DNA of 64,000 nt, from NCBI GenBank assembly GCA_007258455.2, contig VDFB02321241.1, forward strand, positions 1 to 64,000. The letters run 5' to 3'. Shown here piece after piece: positions 33,796-45,537 of the stretch. This DNA is from Sequoia sempervirens. Its lineage: Eukaryota; Streptophyta; Pinopsida; Cupressales; Cupressaceae. Both the position numbers and the translations under genes were made by a program. Positions within the stretch are counted from its first letter, which is position 1, and each line of letters opens with the position of its first letter. A model generated the notes under the pieces. The model was not told the origin of the DNA, made no database searches, and saw only the letters and a list, made by a program, of their open reading frames with translations.

Positions 33796-36401
33796 ATTCA
33801 ACATGAAAACATAATAAAAACCACAGGAAAGCAAGGTTAATCCATCAACATACCATTAGAATGCATCTCATATAGTCAAGGTGTTATTAAAATCCATATA
33901 AAATGACCACAAAAAATTTTGGGTTTCAAAACCATCTATGGAATCTGAGCCAGAGAGGAATTTCGAGAAATTCCAGACCGATCGGATTCCAACGGAATAG
34001 TCAGGAAACACCTACTTAATCATTAAGCTTGATCATTTTTCATCAAAAAATTCACATGGAGATCCAATTACTAAATGAAATAATCATCAAATGCATCACA
34101 AATTATAAACAAATCCAATTATTTCATGCTTTTTTATATTTTACCAAATTTCAGGGAAATCTGTGAGGGACAGATTTCCACGAGGAACAAACCAAAGAGG
34201 ATTTTCGAGAAATCTAGGAGACGGTGGATTTCGGAGAAATCCAGACCTAACGGACATCCACGGTTAAGCAAAATTTCTGGACCAATGGAGATTTCAGAGT
34301 GAAGGCTTCGGCAAGAGTCAATCATTTCACCGAGAAGTCTTGGTGACTTCCGGGAGTCACATCGAAGGATGCCATCATAATAGGTTTCAGTGTAAAGGGA
34401 CATAACAAACATATCAGTATGAGCCAAGGGTGGTCGGGGTAAGGTCCTGGCGAATTAATCATATCTCACCAACCATCAGAGTTTAACTAATAACTTCGGC
34501 CAGACTTACATTTTTGATATAAGGTACTAGCAAAGTTGAGGTGTCCTGCCGACAAGCGTTAGATTTGAATTCGGCGAGAGGTCCTAGTGAATTCATTATG
34601 TTTCATCTATGAGGAGTTCCATTAGCATAACCTCTTGCTGACATTATGAATTCATCCTGATAGAAGATCTGGGCTCGCTAAGAAAGAAAGGTCTCACGAT
34701 GAAGTCCTGTCGACTATTAGGAGTTTCGCCGAAAGTGAAGGTGTTGGCAAGAGTAGGAATCTTGCAATAAGGTCCCAACGAAGCATGAATGCCTCCCCGA
34801 CGTTGAAGAGCACTCGACAAGAGTAGGATGTGTTCGGCAAAAGGTCTCACTAAAAATGAAAGTCCCAGCGACAAAACGGAAGATCAACAAGACGAAAGGA
34901 ACCTGCTATGAGCTCTTGGCGATGAGGTTTGTCTTGCCAACAGAAAGACTTTTGGAATGACAATTACAGTGTCCTGGTGACCTAAAAAGAGCAGAGCTTG
35001 GTGAAAGTGAAATGTTCTCGGTGGGAGGTCTCACCGAAGGACAGATGTCTTGGCGAAGCAAACGAATATCGGTAAAGCTACTAGATCCCGCTATGAGCTC
35101 TTGGCGACAAGCACTTGTCTCACCGAAAGTGAGTATGAACAAGCACATCGATGAGACATCTCCTCACGGGGTGAGGTCTTAGCGAAAGCAAAGGTCTCGC
35201 CAAGAGATATGCATACAAGATTTCATCAGTGTAAAAACGATAGTGTCACGGCAATCCAACATGAACCTAGGAAGACCACTTCGGAAAACCTCAAGGTGGT
35301 CGATATGATATCTCAGCAATCTTGAATGGTCATAAAGAAGGGGATCCAGAAGGGATGGAGAGTCTCAATTTCATCCATACACTGAACCAACTATGGATTT
35401 TGAAAAGTTTAACTTAGGGCAAGTCGGGAATGGACCTTTCATGAATTTTCTTTGCATTCTAGGTCAATCTTAAGACAAAATAATCTAACATGGCACTACC
35501 CTAGGCCCAAAACCCTATTCATCTGCCATTAGCATACAGGAAAGTTTAGAATTTAGTTATTTCAACTGCTAAGTCGTTACTAGGGTTTACTAAATACTCT
35601 CAGGCAAGATTCATCAAAATGCAGATAGACAAGAGAGCTCAAAACTTACCCAAGAGATGACATGACGCAAAGCTGAACACCCCTAGCATGAAACGATCAC
35701 TCATAACCTCAAAGTGCCATACATAATTCTCAATCAAAGGCAGGGTAATCAAACACATGCCATTATGAAGGGCAAATTGACCCCAAAAGCAGCAAACACA
35801 AAGCCCGACGCCCATAGAGAACAAAGGTAGGAAGGCACAAGAAACTGTCATAGTTTGCCCAAACAACCCAAAGAGAAGCCAACAGTTCAATGAACAAACT
35901 CTAAGGATGCAGTTCTTGACTCAGACAACGGAAAATAGTGAACATGATGGCACAAAGATCTCATAAATCAAATAAAAACCTAGCCTTCAAAGCACGTACG
36001 AAGCCATTAATGCAACTGATAAGATAGTCATGAAACCTAGGGAGCCGACGATAGGGTGGAATCTGGGAAAGTCCAACCCACATGGAAATCCACAAAGATC
36101 AAAAATCCTTGAACCACGGTGCAAAATTGGAGTCCAAGCGGGATCCGAGAAAATCCAACCAAGTGGAAAATCCTGAATCAGGGCAAAAGCCCGAAATTCA
36201 TCTAGAACTTAATATTTTCAGAGAATAACTTGGGGAAATACTTAGGCAATAAAAAAATAAAAATTTTAAGCTCATGCCTGGGTAAGACAAAACCTCAAAA
36301 AGAAAGGGCCAAAACACCAAAACCGAAGTGAAAGAGGGTCGCTGCTTCCAGCAGGGCGCGTGTGCGAAAACTGCACAACAATAATTATAGGAATTTTTGC
36401 A
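33796..36401 (-). other. Leader of the minus-strand element, with possible intron
   Basis: On the minus strand, a short ORF at 35,890-35,639 encodes a hydrophobic peptide. It ends at TTGGGTAAGT (about 35,650), a consensus splice donor. The big coding region starts after AATATAG|GTTGAATC at about 33,796, an acceptor-like site. A 1.85-kb intron is therefore possible, but this is inference. Confidence 0.4.
34290..35330. repeat. Array of short degenerate repeats (GGTCTCRCCGAAAGTGA type)
   Basis: Variants of GGTCTCACCGAA, CTTGGCGA and GTTTCGCCGAAAGTGAAGG recur every 30-45 bases, for example near 34,725, 34,850, 35,030, 35,100 and 35,160-35,200. Unit length is irregular. Confidence 0.6.
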
Positions 36402-37481
36402 GTTAGAATTTGAATGAAACATGTATTTAAAGCCTCTTCAAGGCTCAAAGATGGATTGATGAAGTTTTTATTGTGATTCCCATTGAAAATACAATGCTTA
36501 ATTCTACAATTTTACTATGTTTTTGATCTTTTCAGGATCTGTATGGCCCGTACAATCTATGGCATACTTTGAAATTCATTGTATTTTTTGGAGGAATGTT
36601 TTAACTCTTATTTAATTCAATTTTGAGGGTATAACATTGTTTTTTGTGAGAGTTCTCTTTAAATCTCTGTTGCTGCCCTGTTACAGAAATTTAAGGGTTG
36701 AGGGTCATCTAAAATGGAAAATTGACTCATTCCACTTTCTATAACTACTGTATCTCATGGAATGGGTCCAAATCACTTTAATTTAGGTGTCTTCATGTTT
36801 TTGGTAGGATGAGGAGTTTAGTTGTTAATTTTGGGATGATGCTCTAGGGCTGGGAAAATCATTTTTCATGTGGAAATGAGGTGTAAAGGCAGGGTTTTGA
36901 GGAAGTGTTGATAGATTTGGTCTTGTGTTAGTTTTTTGTTTTTTTCTAGACAATTCAGAGTATGTTGGATGCAATTTTTGGGTTATATAAGCCCGAGAGT
37001 TATGAGATTGAATAAACCCTAGGTTATTTGCATGAAAAGAGAGGGTTTCTTGGATTAGTGGTTTAGAGGTCATGAATCTAAGAAGTAATGGTGGAATCTG
37101 ATGTTTTGTAACACAAGTTGAGTCTTTCAAGAGAGTTTGAGTGAGAACTTGGTGTTTGGGAAGTACTTCCTTTGGAAAATGGGGCTAACTGAGTAGCCTA
37201 AAATAGGGGTAGTGTATTGGATCTCAATATTGGTACAAAGAAGTCACTTGAAACCTTTTGGGGATGTTGTGTTGGTTTTTTGGTAAGTCTTAATTGATGT
37301 TTGTCAGGCCTTTGTAAGAAATTCTCTAAAAAATATTGTGCAAAGTTAGATTTTGAGGGCTACAAGCCTCTTATTGTGTGTTCAGGGAAAGCTAAGAGTT
37401 TTGTGTTCAAAGGTAGGTTTCTTTGTTTGAGACTAATCAATTTGAGTTGGATAGAGTGTCATCACCACCTTGCTTACATCA
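36402..37481 (+). repeat. 5' LTR, second part
   Basis: Resumes at GTTAGAATTTGAATGAAACA and matches 40,065-41,116 to the ACATCA end. Contains TATATAA at 36,984-36,990 and AATAAA near 37,014, which fit an LTR promoter and polyadenylation signal. Confidence 0.9.
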
Positions 37482-37483
37482 AG

Positions 37484-37495
37484 TGGTATCAGAGC
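37484..37495 (+). promoter_or_regulatory. Primer-binding site, initiator tRNA-Met type
   Basis: TGGTATCAGAGC, the standard complement of the plant initiator tRNA-Met 3' end, two bases after the 5' LTR. Confidence 0.9.
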
Positions 37496-37569
37496 TCAGG
37501 GACAAGGTCTATTGTGGTTGAATTTTGCAAGTTTGAAGAAAGGTGATTAGAAGATGAAAAGACTAGTTT

Positions 37570-39198
37570 GTGAAGATGCCTCTGAAGGGTGTTGGTGCTA
37601 CTAGAGAGTTGCAGGAGTTAAAGGAGAAACATGATAATATTTTGGAGTCACACTATAATGTATTGGCAAGGATTTCTGCCTTGGAGACAAAGAAAAGAAG
37701 AGATGAAAATGAAGAGAGTGAAACAGAGGAGGAAGATGAAGAATATGAAGATGTTGATGAGGAACTAGACCCTGAAGATCAGAGGATGGAAAAGTTGCTC
37801 AAAGTAGTTAAAGGTGATTCAATGAAGGTAAAATTTGATCTTCTTATCTATGGAGGAAATTTAAACAAAGAAGAGTTGCTTGATTGGATTGCTACTATGG
37901 ACAATCACTTTGAGAGTGAAGACATTACAGATGAGCAGAAGGTGAAGGTGGAAAAAACAAAACTCAAAGGTCATGCTCTTTTATGGTGGGATTATGAGCA
38001 AGCAGAGAGGAGAAAACAAGGCAAGTCAAGGATAACTTCTTGGGACAAGATGGTACAAAAAATGAAAGGTAAGTTTCTTCCAAAAGATTATGAAGTTCAA
38101 TTGTATAAAAGGTTACAAGGTTTGAAGCAAAATGATCTAGATGTCAAGGCCTATACTGATGAATTTTACAAACTAAGTATAAGGTCAAGAAGGGATGAAG
38201 ATGAAGTTGAAAAAGTGGCTAGATATCTAGGAGGCCTTAGATTCAATATACAGGATGAATTGGTTGTTGCTAACCCAAAGACTGTTGAGGAATGTTTTCA
38301 ATTAGCTATCAGGGTGGAGGAAAAGATCAAAAGAAGGCAAGAGAAATCTGTTAGAGGCAAAGGTAATAACACAAGAGGGAGAGGAGAAATCCCTACATCA
38401 AAGCAGCCATTTGAGGAACAAGAAGAAGCAAGTAAAGGTAAGGAGCAAGGTGTTGATGTAAGAAGAGGTTTTAGGGGTAGAGGAAAGTTTAGTGGTGGTG
38501 GAAATTTAAATGTTTTTGCAAGGAGATGTTATAATTGTAATGAATATGGTCATCCTTCTTGGAAATGTCATGAAAATTTTGGTAGTTCATCTAATGGAGG
38601 TGGAAAGAGGACTGGAAGGAGGGATCAATTAGTTCAAGAGGAGTGTGAGAGTACAAATTATACAATTTTACATGCTACTCCTGAGAAAAGTGAAATGTTG
38701 ATGATGAGGAAGACTATATTGAAGGTAGCCAAGGAGATGGAACCATTGCAAAGAAAGAATCTTTTCAAGACCACATGTAAGTGCAAGAATAAGGTACGAA
38801 AAATTGTCATTGATTTAGGCTGTATTGAAAATATGGTGTCAAGTGAGATGGTGAATAAACTGAATCTGCAAAAAGTTCCTCATGAGTTACCTTATAAGGT
38901 GTCTTGATTGAGTGATGGACAATCTCTTTCAGTCAATGAACACGTAGTTGTTGAATTACAGATTGGAGGTTATCAAGATAAGGTAGTTTGTGATATCTTG
39001 TATATGGATTGTTGCCACTTACTCCTAGGTAGGCCTTGGCAGTATGACAAGTGTGCATTGTATGATGCGAGAGAAAACACATACACTATAGAGAAAGATG
39101 AATGTAAATTTGTTTTGACTCCTTTGGTGGAAGATGAAAAAGGTAAGGCTAAGGTGATTATGTGTGGGAGGAAAGAACTTGTAAAATTTGTAAAATAA
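37570..39198 (+). pseudogene. Gag plus protease polyprotein of the gag-only element
   Basis: One frame, about 540 codons, is interrupted once by TGA at 38,905, where tryptophan would fit. Residues 1-80 have a coiled-coil and acidic start (ELKEKHDNILESHYNVLARI, then Glu/Asp-rich). Residues 85-260 are the retrotransposon gag domain (DSMKVKFDLLIYGG, GHALLWWDYEQ, MKGKFLPKDYE, ARYLGGLR). At about 318 lies a complete zinc knuckle (CYNCNEYGHPSWKC). At about 415 the protease has DLGCIENMVSSEMV, where DSG is usual, followed by HLLLGRPWQYD. Gag is better preserved than in the other elements. Reverse transcriptase does not follow. The ATG at 37,576 (MPLKG) is an equally good start. Confidence 0.88.
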
Positions 39199-39781
39199 GA
39201 CAAAAAGATAGATTTTGCAGTCAGTTCAAGGCATGAGAATGTTTGGACAATAGGGGAGAAGGTTGCTTCAGGTTTGTTGACAGTGAATTGGAATATGAAT
39301 GTTTTGGTTGGTACAATGGTGTGTCCATTGGTTCAAAGCATGGTACAAGGACAAGTAGCAAGATCTATAGGTACAGTAGGTTGCACATCTGATGGTACAA
39401 TGGTACAAAAGGCTGACAAAACATGAAGTTTGATGACAGGGATGAAAGGACAAAATGGGAAAAGAGTTGAGGCTAGTTACAAGCATGGAGAAGAGACAAA
39501 GAAGAAGATAGTTAAAGGAGTTACTAACATGTCTTTGTTTGTAGGTATGAAAGGAGTACAAGTAGATTTTGGTCAAGGATCAAATGGAAGACCGTCATCA
39601 GGTTTGAATGCAAAGATGAAGTCACATTCAAGAGCAAACATAGTCAAGGAAGCAGGGCATATTACAAGGTATTTGTACTTGAACCAAGGAGTTTTGTAGA
39701 CTAGAGAGTGTGTAGAATAGTGATGAAGCATGGAACAAGGCAGAACTCATGTGACATGAGTTCTTTTTCTATGGGGTTGTA
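39199..39781 (+). other. Short 3' interior of the gag-only element
   Basis: About 580 bases replace the roughly 3 kb of pol found in complete relatives. A small ORF (39,430-39,699) is basic and shows no family signature. GGTACAATGGT words recur between 39,300 and 39,410. A weak purine stretch (CTATGGGG) precedes the 3' LTR. Confidence 0.55.
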
Positions 39782-41116
39782 TGGTGCAGGAGCACCCAAG
39801 TAGATGAAGTTTGCATCAAGTGGTCAATATGTCAAGTAGTGGTGATAGGGTATTTTTAGCATGAGATGAGGTTTGTTAATTCTAAATAAGGTATTTGGAG
39901 ACCATTTATTATGTAATAGGGTGGTTTTTAAGTCTTTGGTATCAAATAGGTTAAAAGTTGCAAAAGTGTAAAAATGTTGTCATAGCAAAAATTGACAAAA
40001 ATTTGCAACATTTAGGAATGTGAAGGGTCTTGAAAGTTTAAAAGGTAGTTATAGGTGTTTTTTAGTTATAATTTGAATGAAACATGTATTTAAAGCCTCT
40101 TCAAGGCTTGAAGATGGATTGATGAAGTTTGTATTGTGATTCCCATTGAAAATACAATGCTTAATTTTTCAATTTTACTATGTTTTTGATCTTTTTCAAG
40201 ATATGTATGACCCGCACAGTCTGTGGCATGCTTTGAAACTCATTGTATTTTTTGGAGGCATGTTTTAACTCTTATTTAATTCAAGTTTTAGGGTCTAACA
40301 TTGTGTTTTGTGAGTGTTCTCTTTAAATTTTTGTTGCTGCCCTATTACATAGATTTAAGGGTTGAGGGTCATCTAAAATGGAAAATTGACCCATTCCACT
40401 TTCTATAACTACTGTATCTCGTGGAATGGGTCCAACTCACTGCAATTTAGGTGTCTTCATTTTTTTGTAGGATGAGGAGTTGAGTTGTTGATTTTGGGAT
40501 GATGCCCTAGGGTTGGGCAGAGCATTTTTCATGTGGAAATGAGGTGTAGAGATAGGGTTTTGAGGAAGTGTTGATAGATTTGGTCTTGTGTTGGTTTTGA
40601 GAGTTTTTCCAGACAATTTAGAGGTTCTATAAGCTTGGGAGTTATGAGATTGAATATACCCTAGGTTATTTGCATGAAAAGAGGGTTTCTTGGATCAGTG
40701 GTTTAGAGGTCATGAAGTAATGGTGGAATTTGATGTTTTGTAACACAATTTGAGTCTGTCAAAATATTTTGAGTGAGAACTTGCCCATTTTTGTGAAGTA
40801 CTTCCTTTGGAAAATAGGGCTAAGTGAGTAGCCTAAAATAGGGGTAGTGTATTGAATCTCAATATTGGTACAAAGAAGTCACTTGAAACCTTTTGGGGAT
40901 GTTGTGTTGGTTCTATGGTAAGTAATAATTAATGTTTTTCAGGACTTTGTATGATATTCTTTAAAAAATATTGTGCAAAGTCATATTTTGAGGGCTACAA
41001 GCCTCTTGTTGTGTGTTCAAGGAAAGCTGAGAGTTTTTTGTTCAAGGGTAGGTTTCTTTGTTTGAGACTAATCAATTTGAGTTGGATAGAGTGTCATCAC
41101 CACCTTTCTTACATCA
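39782..41116 (+). repeat. 3' LTR of the gag-only element
   Basis: TGGTGCAGGAGCACCC start, ACATCA end, intact reference copy for the split 5' LTR. Right target duplication GCTTC at 41,117-41,121. Confidence 0.9.
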
Positions 41117-41121
41117 GCTTC

Positions 41122-42480
41122 TTTCATCAACTCCTCAACAATTCAGAAGGCTCAAATTTACGAGCACAAGAGTCTATACTAAAAGGAATCCTTGTGTTGG
41201 TCGTGAGTGATCAAAATAGGATGTTGTTGGGGCTGTCTTTTGCAGAGGAAATTAAGTAAACCGCTTTCCACCTCCACCTAGATAAGGCTTCAGGCCTTGA
41301 TGGTTTCCCAACATGCCTTTTTCAAAACTATTGGAGCATCATCAAGCAAGAGGTGGTGGATGCATTGGAGGAATCGAGAGCCTTGGGGAGGATACTAAAG
41401 GGTATCAATAACACTTTCTTGGCCTTAGTAGAAAAAAAGGAGAAGCCAACATCATCGGTTGAGTTCAGGCTAATTAATCTTTGCAACACACTATATAAAA
41501 TTATGACAAGAGCGATGGCTAATAGGCTAAAGAAAATTCTCCTAGCATTGATTTTAGAGGAATAGACTGGTTTTGTACTTGGGCATTCAATCTTTGATGG
41601 GGTAATCATTGCACAAGAGGTCATTCACAAGATTCAAACAAGTAAGAATCAAGGAATGCTAGTCAAATTAGATATAAAAAATTCCTATGACATGGTGGAT
41701 TGGAGGTTTCTATGCAAAGTTCTAGAAGCCTTTGGATTCAATAGGGTGTTGGTGTCATGGATTTTCAACTGCATTTCAAGCCCGCATAAATCTCAATCCT
41801 CATAAATGGTGAGCCGATTGGTTTCTTTGAAGCTTCTAGAGGCTCGAGATAGGGAGACCCTCTATCTCTTTTCCTATAGATCTTCATGGTTGAGGCTCTA
41901 GGTAAGTTGATCTCGTGGGTGACCTCCAGGAGCCTAATTGCCAGTGTTCAAATCACAAGTAGGCTTCCAACCGTAACACATTAGCAATTCATAGACAATA
42001 CAATGCTTTTTGGTGCTACCAAGTTGAGTGAAGCTTTCAAAATTCAAAAGGATTCTTAATTGTTATGTGGATTCTTTGGGAAAACATGTGAGTGAAGCCG
42101 AATCAGAGTTCTTAAATATGAACCTTGGAATGGCCCTAGAAGTGGTTGAGGCTGTGAACTTTAGGATTGGGAATTTTTTGATGATGTACATTGGGTTACC
42201 ATTGGAAAGAGGATTAAGAACAGGAAAGTTATGGGATCCCTTGGAAGATTGTGTCAATAATCACCTTCAGCTTAGGGTGGTAAGTGGTTGTCATGGGAAA
42301 GAAGGATTGTTCTGCTTAAGGTGGTCATCTCAAATCTTCCTATATATATCATGTCATGCCTGACATTATTGGCCTACAAGGCTTTACAACTCAATCGTAG
42401 CATGAGGTGCTTCTTCTGGAAAAGCACTTCTGATCATAAGAAATTTTAAGAAATCACTTGGAAAAAAAATTGCAAATCAA
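41122..42480 (+). pseudogene. LINE reverse transcriptase, part 2 of the split LINE
   Basis: Continues the LINE after the LTR element: FHQLLNNSEGSNLRAQES, then FRLINLCNTLYKIMTRAMAN, TGFVLGHSIFDGVIIAQEVI, MLVKLDIKNSYDMVDWRFLC, GDPLS, and THxQFIDNTMLFG where the catalytic box FVDD is expected. LPLERGLRTGKLWDPL and PIYIMSCL follow. The order matches plant L1-like reverse transcriptases, which copy LINE RNA at the nicked target. One catalytic aspartate is changed to asparagine. Many stops and frameshifts occur, and a block of about 60 codons before the PLERG region seems shortened. Confidence 0.9.
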
Positions 42481-43129
42481 AAAAGAGTACGGGAGTGGGT
42501 CTTAGGAGTTTGCTCAAAAAAATAAAGCACTAGGAAGGAAGTTGATATGGAACATGTACACTCACAATGATGAGAAATGGGAAAATATTCTTTAGTGAAA
42601 GTACCCAAAAGATAACAAAGCTATTAGCATATTACTTGCAGAGAGTTTGCCAAGTGGCTCTAGAATTTGGAACTTCTTGTGTGCCTGTCACCCTCTCATT
42701 TAGGAATAGTTTTCCTTGGACATGCATGATGGAAGAACAACTCTTTTTTGGGAGGACTCATGGTACAAATACTCGAACATAGATAACAACATGGTGATTG
42801 AGCAGTCAAATTTTTTTTTACAATGTACATAGGGCCACCACGTAAGGGATTATTTAGAGGAACATAGGATGGATGGAATGTCAGTGTTTGTATGGAAGGC
42901 CTTGAATACAAGACTCATCCCCATAGAGGAAGCAAAGATTTTGAGGCAAGATCTAGGGAAAAGAATAGTAACAATTCACGCTAGGGTGGATAAGCTTGTT
43001 TGGGTTGGCTCGGTGTCTCATCAGTACAAGTCAAAATATGGTTATTGGTTGTAATGCAAGAATGAGTAAGCCTCAATATTTCCATTACATATTTTCTAGG
43101 ATCTCTCTTGTCTTCTAAAAGTAGGAACC
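42481..43129 (+). pseudogene. LINE linker region after the reverse transcriptase
   Basis: Frame-broken LINE coding sequence, including HNDEKWENIL, a HDGRTTLFWEDSW-type segment and WKALNTRLIPIEEAK. It joins the reverse transcriptase to the zinc-binding domain. Confidence 0.7.
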
Positions 43130-43498
43130 TTTGCATGGGCTACGATGCAGGATAGGATTCTAACGATAGATAACTTCAAAAGGGTGGGTTATTTGAACCC
43201 TTCTAGGTGTGTGATGTGTAGGAAGGTAGAGGAGGATGCAAATAATTTATTGGTTGGGTGCTCATTTGCACACGCATGTTGGAAGTGGCTTTGTGAAAGA
43301 CTAGGTTGGAGTGGTTCAGTGCCAAATGATATACTTGCATTATTTTCCTCTTGGCTAGTGCTCAAGAAGAATTTGTTCTTCAATGAGTTTTGGTTGATCT
43401 TTCCATCATTGGTTGTTTGGGAAATTTGGAAGAAGCATAATAGGAGAGTGTTTTCAAACAAAGTGAGAGACTTTCCAGCCTTCATCAATAGGCTGTAG
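43130..43498 (+). pseudogene. LINE zf-RVT zinc-binding domain
   Basis: TFAWATMQDRILTIDNFKRV, then CVMCRKVEEDANNLLVGCSF, then ACWKWLCERLGWSG. The CxxC..C pattern followed by AxxxW is the zf-RVT domain found between reverse transcriptase and RNase H in plant LINEs. Confidence 0.9.
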
Positions 43499-43666
43499 GT
43501 TGCAATTGTGGAGGTGGTAAATGTTAAGGTGGCCCAAAAAAAATTGAGTCATCAACCTTTTCGGAATGGGATGCAAGAATGAGGAATGTTTGGTTTGGTT
43601 TGTACCTCCCCAAACCTAGGGCCTAATCTTAGAGAGAAAAGAAAGAAAAGTGTAAATGTGTGGAGT

Positions 43667-44013
43667 GGTGCCCTCCAATGGAAGGATGGTATAAGTTGAA
43701 TTTTGATGGTGCTTCTTGTGGTAATCTGGGGGTGTCGGGAGCAAGATGTTGCATCAGGTATGTCAAGGGAAGAATGGTAGTTGAGAGGTATCTTCCTCTA
43801 TCGTAAGGGACTAACACATTGGTTGAGCTCAGGGCCCTCGTTTGTGGCCTTAAGTTGAGCAGGGAACTGAAATTGGGGAACATAGAAATTGAAGGAGACT
43901 CGATGGTGATCATTCAGGCGATGAGATTAGGGAATATGGTGAATTGGAGACTGCAACTTCTACTCGAGGAAGCCTACAAACTAACTAAAGATTTGGTGCA
44001 ACATTTACCATGA
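43667..44013 (+). pseudogene. LINE RNase H domain
   Basis: WYKLNFDGASCGN gives the first catalytic aspartate. VELRALVCGLKLSRELK carries the glutamate, and IEIEGDSMVIIQAM the next aspartate. This is the plant LINE RNase H (RVT_3-like), which removes template RNA. Stops lie between the blocks. Confidence 0.88.
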
Positions 44014-45290
44014 ACCATGTATATAGGGAGTCCAATGTAGAGGTTGATAGATTGGCGAATGATGGGGTGGAGGGCATCTTAATGACCCGTATAAGCTCAG
44101 CTTGGTCTATGAAAAAAGTTAAGGAAGATAATTTACCTCCCGTGATAACTTGGTGGGGTGTAGCAACTTGAATTGTGTTGTTATGAGTGGTGTGGGTGGG
44201 AACAACACATCGTCCAAGTTGGTGTGGTACAAGTGAGGTGAGTTGGACATGAGAATTTAATGCATATCTTTTCACATAGGTTGCATGGTTGGTCAAGGCA
44301 TTATTGACAAATGGGGAGGATGGATCTCAGATTGAAGTGTCATTACACATTTACTCACACATGTATTGTGAGTGATAAAAGATAGTGGGAAGTCACAAAT
44401 GCTCATTCAAATGGTGAGGCTATGGTGTGGGTGGGTTTTAGTGGAACATATATGGAGACACCCATCTGACTGATTGCTACTCATAAACTTTGGGCTTTCC
44501 TTGGGAAGATCACAGAGAATATTTTGTGCTCTGTGTTGAAGGAATGTGATCAATTGGTACTGGGGGTTGTTGAGATTATCTTGGGGAAAGAGTTCATGGT
44601 GTCGACGGACCAATACCGAATGAATGTAGACATTGTTTCAAGGTTTGTCACATTTCTTTTGGACTTTGAGTTCCCAAAGGAAATGGTGTTGTTGATGGCA
44701 CAAAAACTAGTAACATGACAGACATGTTTGGGGGGTGGAGGATGCCATTATTATTGTTGATTTGGGGGTGGGTATTTTGCACCTACGTGACATGGCAAGG
44801 GTGTTTCTCCCGGACATCCAGGTGAAGCGGTACTCCTTCCTTCTAGATGTAAAAGGATGAGAGCTAAGGGATCACAAAGAACAGACGAGGTGGGATGTTA
44901 ATTTTCTAAAGGTTTTTTTGTACTTGGAGGAGGTGTCACGAGGGGACTGGAAGGGATGCTTCCATGAGTACCTGCCAAAGGAGGATGTATTGTTCGACTA
45001 GAGTCTCAAGATGTGTTTTGATGGAGTGTCTATGGTATGTGTTTGGCTTAGTATTTTGTATGCAGTGATGGTTGGCTTTGGTTGTGGCTATGTGTAAAGG
45101 TGTGGTCTGTGATGTATGGTGGGAGGTTTAAGTAGATAGTGTTGAGTCAGTCCCATATGGTATGTATTTTGTTTTGGTCAGATGTCTTGTACTAGGGGTG
45201 GCTTGATTGTTTTGAACATATCACCACATTGGCAAAGCAATGTAAATATTTTTTTCTATCAATAGAATGCTATTTATGTACTAAAAAAAA
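44014..45290 (+). other. LINE 3' tail to poly(A)
   Basis: 1.2 kb follows RNase H and ends in ATGCTATTTATGTACT with nine A (45,282-45,290), the true 3' end of the LINE. It contains a 65-codon ORF (44,524-44,718) preceded by open codons from about 44,300, with no recognised family. Possibly an extra C-terminal ORF or transduced sequence. Confidence 0.6.
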
Positions 45291-45537
45291 ACATTATAAA
45301 ATAAAATTTATAATTATATTTATTTTATTATATTAAATAAATAAATAAATTATACATATTATATATATTTAAAAATAGCAATATTAATATTATATATTAT
45401 AAAATAACATTTATAATTATAGTTATTTTATTATATTAAACATTTTATAGATTAAAATTGCAATATTAATATTATATATTATAAAATAATATTTATAATC
45501 ATAGTTATTTTATTATATTAAATAAACCAAAAAATAC
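45291..45537. other. AT-rich spacer
   Basis: Extremely AT-rich with internal near-repeats of TTATTTTATTATATTAAA at about 100-bp spacing. No gene. Confidence 0.5.

Larger units (their letters stand above)
29096..36401 (-). mobile_element. 7.3-kb minus-strand element of unknown class inserted in an LTR
   Basis: The ends are inferred from the two halves of the interrupted LTR: TGTACAACAACAACACAG on the left and GGAATTTTTGCA on the right (TG..CA). I could not find a pair of LTRs, a clean target duplication or a primer site inside. The minus strand holds a large decayed coding region (33,795 down to about 30,210), preceded by about 2.6 kb of leader with short degenerate repeats. It may be a large retrotransposon derivative or another gene-carrying element. 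Confidence 0.6.
28812..41116 (+). mobile_element. Gag/protease-only LTR element nested in a LINE
   Basis: The 3' LTR is 39,782-41,116 (1,335 bp, TGGTGC..ACATCA). The 5' LTR is the same sequence split into 28,812-29,095 and 36,402-37,481 by a later 7.3-kb insertion. A tRNA-Met-type primer site follows at 37,484-37,495. The interior codes for gag, a zinc knuckle and a protease, then ends without reverse transcriptase or integrase. This organisation fits the plant TR-GAG class of non-autonomous retrotransposons. Confidence 0.88.

Noticed and set aside
36825..37130. 101-codon minus-strand ORF
   Set aside because: It is antisense within the LTR of the gag-only element; the matching segment of the 3' LTR does not appear to keep it.
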